A DNA stretch of 7,902 nt from an uncultured Blastococcus sp. (GTDB lineage: Bacteria > Actinomycetota > Actinomycetes > Mycobacteriales > Antricoccaceae), in NCBI GenBank assembly GCA_946221975.1, contig CAMIGT010000043.1, positions 1-7,902 on the forward strand. The letters are read 5' to 3'. Made by a program: the position numbers and the translations under genes. Position 1 is the first letter of the stretch. Each line of letters starts with the position of its first letter. Under the pieces are notes generated by a model. The model worked only from the letters and a program-made list of their open reading frames with translations. It had not been told where the DNA came from and searched no databases. Positions 6,101 through 7,902 of the stretch are shown in pieces.

Positions 6101-6737
6101 CCTGACGTCCTGCCTGGCGACCGGCTTGCATCATCGACTGTCGTACGGCGACCGAGCCGAGAGCTTTGAGGACGTCCTTGACGGCCATGCTCCCGGCCGC
6201 CTGGATCAGCTTGGTGATTGCCGCCTGAACTGCTGCGCGGACACCGGCGACTGCAGCTGCGGTGCCTCCTGCGCCGACGCCGGGAATCCACGCGAGCAGC
6301 AGCGAGATGATGATGGCGATGATCGCGATCGCGATCGCGATATTGATCGTGTACTTCTCGAACTGCACCTCACGCCCGAACGACAGCGCGTGATTGGAGT
6401 AGCCAGAAGCCATCTTCGCGATGCCCGGTGCACCTGCGGTGTCCACCGACCAGATGAGCTGCTGAAACTGCTGCACGAGCACGTCAGCCGACGGGCCCTG
6501 CCAGGCGCCGAGGATGACGTTTGCCGCCGCGTTCCAGTTCGGCATCGCGTCTGAGATCGCCGAAGAGAGCTCATTGAAAGCGTCAGCGAGGTCAAAGAGC
6601 ATCGACTCACTTGAGTCTGGCCAGCTGAGTGAGCCACCAAATACCGCGATGATGACCGATTCGACCTCGTCGGGAAGGTCAACGCCGATGTACTCCCAGA
6701 GAGGCTTCACATCGCGTTCGTCGCGGACTTTAACCAC
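1..6737 (-). CDS. CpnT-like multi-module polymorphic toxin, 3' end outside window
   Basis: The start is a GTG at 6735-6737 (residues begin VVKVRDERDVKP) with GGGAGG 9 bases upstream. I checked every TTA/CTA/TCA on the plus strand against this register and found no in-frame stop down to base 3, giving 2245 codons and continuing off the left edge. In order: WXG100-like N-terminal region with a hydrophobic segment (residues about 1-405), disordered linker (405-844), HExxE domain 1 (845-1000), a hydrophilic stretch overprinted by two small genes (about 1010-1211), HExxE domain 2 (1236-1361), an unrecognised region (1362-1863), a hydrophilic stretch overprinted by a third small gene (1864-1957), and a toxin glutamine deamidase domain (1971-2203). 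The family role would be a T7SS-exported toxin acting on competitor or host cells. G/C at third positions is high in the modules and falls in the overprinted stretches. It may therefore be one product, or one live toxin followed by displaced in-frame modules. Confidence 0.8.
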   Translation of the reverse strand, partial: MVKVRDERDVKPLWEYIGVDLPDEVESVIIAVFGGSLSWPDSSESMLFDLADAFNELSSAISDAMPNWNAAANVILGAWQGPSADVLVQQFQQLIWSVDTAGAPGIAKMASGYSNHALSFGREVQFEKYTINIAIAIAIIAIIISLLLAWIPGVGAGGTAAAVAGVRAAVQAAITKLIQAAGSMAVKDVLKALGSVAVRQSMMQAGRQAGRQAFRTTLQAGGRNLRQTAARELAGEIIEESIEEIATDGIAQLMQMNQTTAGGLQVRENFNFQQSLTAGLGGAAGALLGPAVNKMFGLGRLATHGWGARMASSAINNAITSPAASMIANLAVNGLPPNTNLWDYAVQSFSLENMASAGLSAVGRYGSVSPTNPAVYFPGQFGGRPDTYTQAFAGPMFSAQPVNAAGDMPSGAGGTSTSNASPASSGSASSQGATAPPTSPSQTSTSSGSSGDASAGTAGPSNGASGDTSNAGTSSPGQAAPTGTSDGAPAAVDAPGPTVSDAGGSGTSEGTTAGQSGAAPAPVAAAPAANAGGAQPGTTSAPQTSSSQAGSQSSGGQSGGQSTSSSSSSTNQSTSTAGDQGSGQVDQSSAQHSSATPDTGVQQNAGTPDATPEQSTGTPDTGQPESGGTPDATPQENDVTTDATAPDSADVSDSDGQPTADTDQSAAESAVAEPGVEPGEQASGPPPNTDQAAAPAQTSESAEAVTAQEADGQPPARSEADQTSGTDAQPAGEQTTEVAPEPSADGAGRPSVDRQGAPDVDPTADSRVDAATVATSAGVSAQSSQTNPAADRAAARGTDASQKPAESTKPSEARAGEPQTRESGTDASARANPTGGRDTRPPVGMDSQWAEAAYDAIRADKHAAAEIAAALNEQLQNDGQQLVDDNGEPLFTAETIEQITNHLMVNEQLLETYDEDTDSFVTTTARFDPDADIAEAFIRASTGRATALDLMLFLHERAEVEYLTAHPGAGYADAHTYADARHPWQAGIEAERLADPPGRRGESLNEWSTRHGDLPEVPTPGGERELGAVRDSDQPAGPDADSGPGFHSGGRSVPAAERAEGSSQQSDPTDSATQNGGADMAEGRRDPKLAAADGDQPAADRTADDGQADSEQKTAESTTPEEGDSDGRPHPRRAEGQGERDGGGVRVQPSPQAGEVRVHDRQEDRGSGVRPEFGRGHRSDGLGSSVEEGGTPEATDAANSLAGQSNSHRLDSEVVSSQVVSGADRGRRDFTESTDHDAQLEAEHASILIRGHSGDVRRIAANLASTDADLSAAQIQRIKSHVYLTEHVLTDEDGNTWTGLLDASPKINSAWIRLVQGTHVAEDVELLRHELVELTAMESGLTQDEAHEVANAQFDWESDPGPADMDLLQAFNDGNGVQFDQDATGEQRIGSLDAEIARTSSAITASTIGDPQQSLSRHTWGPASRPARVSLLERARAWVEAILDSTPRTDPHPDPQTQQQLDQLGNRRDALAEAVRTSANGHSELAKITGIAAPDAISTLTDPGVLTGRFTKSALQEMLAGLNGDPSITPRGSKGTLAAAIAAHFTAPDGSPALPASTDPNSTPDTDPSTTTDTQAAFDARTDRFIEHVLGAAHSEFNARRDALSALRNALIDHHAQAFIDTHQAIDPRPEDERGPFRLHVVPSEKSNTGAGADLELTTGGLPPGVAVDVGIDVPRRSRLNPFTRRHANLDGTLATLPIETKHGYATVFTGDGDPNRQDKIRQQMRTQLRAVIAHGSRIYDQVLAEATTNGLDRTTARAIAEQARSEYHATTNQLLWVNGGHDNAADQQAVIDGLRQIAAEVSSEREFAANPNTPTISIHSSEQFAAIVESHATADAAHKRAAILERARARVDEIRNRAMTITGATREPTADLPLPVADQPAEAPRGRPDDRVPDDGTVADQSTRADDRAPDHTREEQLPKPSDGLDERGRGLARSMDRDESQQGQLAADRPDAALTADPATTDRPGPPGNPSNDRVFGRGELRRLENPQYQLDVERALRHDDGTINVFADPRTNDYGNLVNDGGPEVQGRGNNCLDCSLSALSSFFGDPTVSVPRFPDRNPDGSIDQRSGERRGLQRAQQWLGSGLTTYRGMPEFKKQPIEKQFWALHNYIGSLGVGAAALVVTHWGEFRRGKPRVRLDGTPIVRGAHATVIVYPKGATGPVWWDPQQQRTADRPPSWLLDDNPVGLWCTPITPQLRTPVTQEDSGGAKTDHRPGRTGIPSGDLSRDGLPPRPLRTRLGLHSEV
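123..130 (-). promoter_or_regulatory. Ribosome binding site for the immunity gene at the left edge
   Basis: AGGAGGAC on the minus strand ends 4 bases before the GTG at 116-118; measured from AGGAGG the spacing is 6 bases. It supports independent translation of the partial gene despite its overlap with the long frame. Confidence 0.8.
129..827 (-). other. Module 3: papain-fold toxin glutamine deamidase domain
   Basis: Residues about 1971-2203 of the long frame. A lead-in NPQYQLDVERAL, then DPRTNDYGNLVNDGG, runs into GRGNNCLDCSLSALSSFFG with cysteines at 633-635 (C2035) and 624-626 (C2038). These are followed by a PEFKKQPIEKQFWAL helix, a GVGAAALVVTHW strand, GAHATVIVYP (H2149, codon 291-293) and WWDPQQ (D2166, codon 240-242). 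The order Cys, then H in an A-H-A strand, then D in a W-D-P turn is that of the toxin glutamine deamidase (Tox-PL/Gln_amidase) family, whose members deamidate glutamines in target proteins. All three expected catalytic residues are present; C2035 as nucleophile is my assignment. The module has no start codon of its own near its beginning. The likely immunity gene starts at 118. Confidence 0.72.
869..1147 (-). CDS. Small immunity-like protein 3 (WP+7 family), nested in toxin frame
   Basis: 92 residues, GTG start at 1145-1147, stop TAA at 869-871, +1 to the long frame. Close to 88% of its codons end in G or C by hand count, while the overlapping long-frame codons do not show this. An in-frame TGA at 1157-1159 means the GTG is the first available start, but I see no good ribosome binding site, unlike its siblings. 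It contains LIYPYQWQISLQKLRE, an E-Y at residues 29-30, a middle ITLEKNNYRNRP segment, SAAAASHVRWIAMNR, and ends with Trp-Pro plus seven residues (QTDQMQR). It is a diverged paralogue of the two small genes at 3107-3706. It lies directly after module 2 and before module 3, so an immunity role towards module 2 is the natural guess. A +1 frameshift fusing it to module 2 is the alternative. Confidence 0.78.
   Translation of the reverse strand: MPPANPRLIYPYQWQISLQKLREDDQTIEYQMTARSLTNPPEPTIEHPITLEKNNYRNRPTDSMSAAAASHVRWIAMNRNKGSWPQTDQMQR
1148..2654 (-). other. Module 2, part B: unrecognised region of about 500 residues
   Basis: Residues about 1362-1863 of the long frame. Nearly all codons end in G or C, mostly C, so this is clearly the coding frame. 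It begins with helical Asp/Gln/Arg-rich sequence, has a TDPNSTPDTDP low-complexity stretch near 2045, then a more folded-looking segment with HVVPSEKS, GGLPPGVAVDVGIDVP, RSRLNPFTRRH and ETKHGYATVFTGDGD. After that come long Ala/Arg/Gln helices (DKIRQQMRTQLRAVIAHG, NQLLWVNGGHDN) up to ILERARARVDEIRNRAM. I do not recognise the fold. There is no cysteine and no obvious nuclease or transferase motif. Its codon use is noticeably more C-ending than that of module 1, suggesting a separate origin. It ends where the third small gene starts. Confidence 0.6.
2655..3030 (-). other. Module 2, part A: HExxE domain, copy 2
   Basis: Residues about 1236-1361 of the long frame. It repeats the layout of module 1: EAEHASILIRG helix, AAQIQRIKSHV then TEHVL, LDASPKINSAWIR, a helix with HELVE (H1329, E1330, E1333), and a tail with DEAHEVANAQFDW. 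By eye it is about a quarter identical to copy 1, and the best-kept features are the HE-x-x-E, the AH-x-x-A and the tryptophan. The nearest in-frame start is a GTG at 2970-2972, inside the domain and without a convincing ribosome binding site, so it appears to depend on the upstream frame or be unexpressed. Confidence 0.55.
3107..3361 (-). CDS. Small immunity-like protein 2 (WP+7 family), nested in toxin frame
   Basis: 84 residues, ATG at 3359-3361 with a near-perfect ribosome binding site 6 bases upstream, stop TAG at 3107-3109. It is +1 to the long frame, with about 83% of codons ending in G or C by hand count. It is charged and beta-rich in appearance (EVEYEFNL, then YEFTIDKKTGEVEYDL), followed by a helix with MAWAAVWRKAG, and ends with Trp-Pro plus seven residues (DKATHIG). 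The start aligns with the third small protein: ILDVRKVRE against QISLQKLRE, each followed by an E-Y pair. No toxin module lies between this gene and the first small gene, so it may be an orphan immunity gene or protect against a related toxin. Cytoplasmic location is inferred from the lack of export signals. Function is unproven. Confidence 0.88.
   Translation of the reverse strand: MAGHILDVRKVRESETEVEYEFNLRRKPERYEFTIDKKTGEVEYDLSLDVDIVQMAWAAVWRKAGRPKPPTPQTVWPDKATHIG
3362..3469 (-). other. Linker-like segment between the two small genes
   Basis: This 108-base gap separates the stop of the first small gene from the start of the second. In the long frame it encodes an Ala/Asp/Gln/Glu-rich segment with PAADR, then QK and AEST followed by a proline. 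The same order (PAADR, QK, AEST, P) occurs in the linker before module 1, around 4290-4375. It looks like a duplicated linker fragment, possibly the remnant of a cassette whose toxin domain was lost. Confidence 0.5.
3368..3378 (-). promoter_or_regulatory. Strong ribosome binding site for the second small gene
   Basis: On the minus strand GGAGGAAGGAG ends 6 bases before the ATG at 3359-3361. Such a strong site inside another open frame is good evidence that the small gene is translated on its own. Confidence 0.85.
3470..3706 (-). CDS. Small immunity-like protein 1 (WP+7 family), nested in toxin frame
   Basis: 78 residues, ATG at 3704-3706 with GGAG at 3715-3718 (8-base spacing), stop TAG at 3470-3472. 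It is +1 relative to the long toxin frame and wholly inside it. By hand count about 80% of its codons end in G or C, against about 40% for the overlapping long-frame codons, so this is the frame under coding pressure. It starts MAIYLKYRLLE, has a tyrosine at residue 19 (AQYEI), a middle SGPKVAANKAIRQIL helix, and ends with Trp-Pro plus seven residues (KGGVIQS). No signal peptide or membrane segment is seen, so it should be cytoplasmic. It follows module 1, the expected position of an immunity gene. That role is inferred, and I do not recognise a named family. Confidence 0.82.
   Translation of the reverse strand: MAIYLKYRLLEANENSAQYEIATSPQDPTPIRVQVSTAEDAASPQLSGPKVAANKAIRQILQRRTAEQTWPKGGVIQS
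3745..4205 (-). other. Module 1: HExxE toxin-type domain, copy 1
   Basis: Residues about 845-1000 of the long frame. Visible elements in order: an Ala-rich helix, ETIEQITNHL then NEQLLE, FDPDADIAEAFIR, an Asp-Leu-rich helix with HERAE (H955, E956, E959), and a tail GYADAHTYADARHPW. The pattern of a FD/LD-x-A-W/F-x-R stretch, then an HE-x-x-E helix, then an AH-x-x-A and W tail matches a C-terminal domain I recognise from several polymorphic toxins, but I cannot name it with confidence. The motif is HExxE, not the HExxH of classical zinc proteases, so protease activity is not claimed. It directly precedes the small gene starting at 3706, the usual place for an immunity partner. Confidence 0.55.
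4206..5529 (-). other. Long disordered Ser/Thr/Gly/Asp/Pro linker of the toxin
   Basis: Residues about 404-844 of the long frame are low-complexity. They are first Ser/Gly/Ala-rich, including a run of six serines near 5030-5050, then Thr-Pro-Asp repeats, then Ala/Asp/Glu/Gln-rich up to the Met at 4203-4205. I see no domain. Such linkers separate the secretion head from the toxic tip in this family. The opposite strand and other frames carry long Arg/Pro/Leu-rich open frames here, which are composition artefacts. Confidence 0.75.
4837..4968 (-). repeat. Two-copy 66-bp tandem repeat in the linker
   Basis: Two 66-base units (4837-4902 and 4903-4968) line up without gaps. Both start GGCGTCGC on the plus strand and share GGTGTCCGG near base 39. 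They encode a 22-residue Thr-Pro-Asp unit (TPDTG and GTPDATP motifs). The repeat stays in frame, so copy number could change linker length without disrupting the protein. Confidence 0.7.
5530..6737 (-). other. N-terminal WXG100-like (CpnT-type) secretion region
   Basis: Residues about 1-403 of the long frame. An acidic/aromatic opening (KPLWEYIGVDLPDEV) is followed by W39-P-D and a helical stretch with NWNAAA and AWQGPSADVLVQQF, the helix-turn-helix style of WXG100-like heads in CpnT-type proteins. Residues about 131-153 form a hydrophobic segment of Ile/Ala/Leu ending AWIPGVG. After it come amphipathic, Gln/Ala/Arg-rich helices and an acidic ELAGEIIEESIEEIA stretch. Known relatives use this region for recognition and export by an ESX system, and in M. 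tuberculosis CpnT for channel formation. Export is inferred here from the family resemblance. No Sec signal peptide is visible. Confidence 0.7.
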
Positions 6738-6792
6738 GCGGTGCTACCTCCCTTGGCTCGTTGGATATTGCTAGGCGACGCCATGCCTGGAC
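6738..6792 (-). promoter_or_regulatory. Intergenic gap with ribosome binding site for the long toxin frame
   Basis: This 55-base gap separates the upstream stop from the GTG at 6735-6737. GGGAGG on the minus strand (6747-6752) lies 9 bases before the GTG. An in-frame TAG at 6744-6746 makes this GTG the first usable start. I see no terminator hairpin, which fits co-transcription. Confidence 0.75.
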
Positions 6793-7902
6793 TTAGTGAG
6801 CGCGACGCAGCACAGACTCTCGGGGTGGTTGCGAGCCGGATTGTGCCTCCACGGCTTCCGGCTCGGAGTCCGGCTGGTCATCTGTCGGCGGCCCAGCCGG
6901 CTCAGCCGGTGCCACCGGGGGAGTTGACGGTGTTACCCCGAAGTGATCCTCGGACAGGAGTTCCTGCTGCGGGACTGACCGTTCTGCGCTGCGGACTATC
7001 GGCAACGTTGCCGCCGGGGTCCCCGTGGTGAATAGGGAGTCGTCCTCGTCGCCGTACGCGGCGGAGCGCTGACGCCGCTCGGGATCACCGTGCGAGCGCG
7101 CGCCCGCGCCCGGCATTGGGCCGCCGCCACCCCCGGCACCGGGTGACATGGGCGGCGCCATGGGCGCTCCCGGTCCGGCCGGAGACGCCGATGCGCTCGA
7201 ACCAGGGCTTCCCGGGCCACCATCGCCGCTCGAACCGACGGAACTAGCCGGCGCGGCCGGAACGCTGCCATCGGCGGGGACGCCGCCGATGGGCGGACTC
7301 CCGGCAGGTGGGCTGGGCGGGGACCCACCCGGGCTACCGGACGCGGAGCCGGATGCCGAGTTGACGACCGCACCAGCGTCGCCGCCACCCGCACCGCTGG
7401 CGCCAGGCATCCCGGCTGCGGCGGTGCCACCATTTCCGCCGCCGGAGACGCTTGAGGACGCAACCGAAGAACTCGACGAAGATCCATCTCCTGGCGCCAT
7501 CGTGATCGTCGGTCCACCCCCGCCAGCAGACCCGGACTGGGTCGTGCCTGACCCGGGCGCGACGCTGCCGCCTTCAGCGGCGTATGAGACGGTCGGCGCC
7601 GCACCCGACGGCGGTGCACCGGACAGACCCAGTGCTTGCTCAAGGGAAGCGACCTGATCGGCGATCACGGCGAGGCTGGGAGCCTGACCATCTTTGTCTG
7701 CGCCCTCGGGCAGCTGCCCCACGCTGGTGAGGGCCGGCATCGTGACGGCACTGCTGGCAAAAGAGGCCAGCTGTGCGCCGGACTGTGTCGAGGCGGCCTG
7801 CGACAGCCACTCGCCGCCGTCCCCGGATGATCCAACCGCGTCATTCGAGCCCACCTGAGACAGGAACTCACCTTGGCCGCCGCCAACGCTGCTAGCGAAC
7901 TG
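6793..7902 (-). CDS. Gly/Ser/Pro-rich ESX-associated-type protein, 5' end missing
   Basis: The frame is open from the right edge to a TAA at 6793-6795, about 369 residues, so the true start lies outside the window. The GTG at 7852-7854 is probably internal, because coding character continues upstream of it. The first 100 or so residues are moderately complex, with Ala/Ser-rich helical-looking stretches (around SGAQLASFASS). Then come about 150 residues of Gly, Ser, Pro and Ala with runs of SSSSSS and GGGGG, and a charged, Pro- and Glu-rich tail ending VLRRAH. I see no enzyme motif, cysteine cluster or membrane segment. Proteins with a helical head and low-complexity tail (EspB/EspK-like, PPE-like or simply secretion-associated) often precede CpnT-type toxins in actinomycetes. 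That family link rests on composition and neighbourhood only. It ends 55 bases before the toxin frame and is probably in the same operon. Confidence 0.75.
   Translation of the reverse strand, partial: QFASSVGGGQGEFLSQVGSNDAVGSSGDGGEWLSQAASTQSGAQLASFASSAVTMPALTSVGQLPEGADKDGQAPSLAVIADQVASLEQALGLSGAPPSGAAPTVSYAAEGGSVAPGSGTTQSGSAGGGGPTITMAPGDGSSSSSSVASSSVSGGGNGGTAAAGMPGASGAGGGDAGAVVNSASGSASGSPGGSPPSPPAGSPPIGGVPADGSVPAAPASSVGSSGDGGPGSPGSSASASPAGPGAPMAPPMSPGAGGGGGPMPGAGARSHGDPERRQRSAAYGDEDDSLFTTGTPAATLPIVRSAERSVPQQELLSEDHFGVTPSTPPVAPAEPAGPPTDDQPDSEPEAVEAQSGSQPPRESVLRRAH

Noticed and set aside
6793..7902. Elastin- or collagen-like structural protein
   Set aside because: The Gly/Ser/Pro runs are irregular, without a periodic triplet. 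Neighbourhood fits an ESX-associated protein better.
1..7902. CRISPR array, tRNA/rRNA, insertion sequence or attachment site
   Set aside because: I found no regularly spaced repeats, RNA gene signatures, transposase motifs or terminal inverted repeats; coding sequence occupies nearly the whole window.

Overview
The window is GC-rich actinobacterial DNA, with strong G/C preference at third codon positions and GTG starts. Its content points to a type VII (ESX) secreting actinomycete, probably a mycolate-containing genus such as Nocardia or Gordonia; the genus is an inference. Every gene I can support is on the minus strand, so the locus reads from right (7902) to left (1).

At the right edge (6793-7902) is the 3' part of a Gly/Ser/Pro/Ala-rich protein of the kind found beside ESX substrates. 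After a 55-base gap with a good ribosome binding site, a very long frame opens at a GTG (6737) and has no stop through to the left edge: 2245 codons, incomplete at the 3' end. It begins with a WXG100-like, CpnT-type N-terminal region with a membrane segment. A roughly 440-residue disordered Ser/Thr/Asp/Gly linker follows, then three C-terminal-type modules. Module 1 is an HExxE-motif domain (3745-4205). Module 2 is a second, diverged copy of that domain (2655-3030) plus an unrecognised region of about 500 residues (1148-2654). Module 3 is a papain-fold toxin glutamine deamidase (129-827).

Four small genes lie inside this frame, all shifted by +1: two after module 1 (3470-3706 and 3107-3361), one after module 2 (869-1147) and one after module 3 (from 118 off the left edge). 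Where each small gene lies, the G/C-at-third-position signal moves to its frame and the long frame turns hydrophilic and linker-like. Three of the four are diverged paralogues ending in Trp-Pro plus exactly seven residues. The fourth has a strong ribosome binding site and the position of an immunity gene for the deamidase.

The simplest reading is a polymorphic-toxin locus in which successive toxin/small-gene cassettes accumulated behind one secretion N-terminus. The unusual part is that modules 2 and 3 have no convincing starts of their own and remain in frame with module 1. The locus could therefore make one multi-toxin polypeptide whose inter-module linkers double as coding sequence for small, immunity-like proteins. 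It could equally be one live toxin followed by displaced orphan modules whose frame stayed open by chance. The sequence alone does not decide this.
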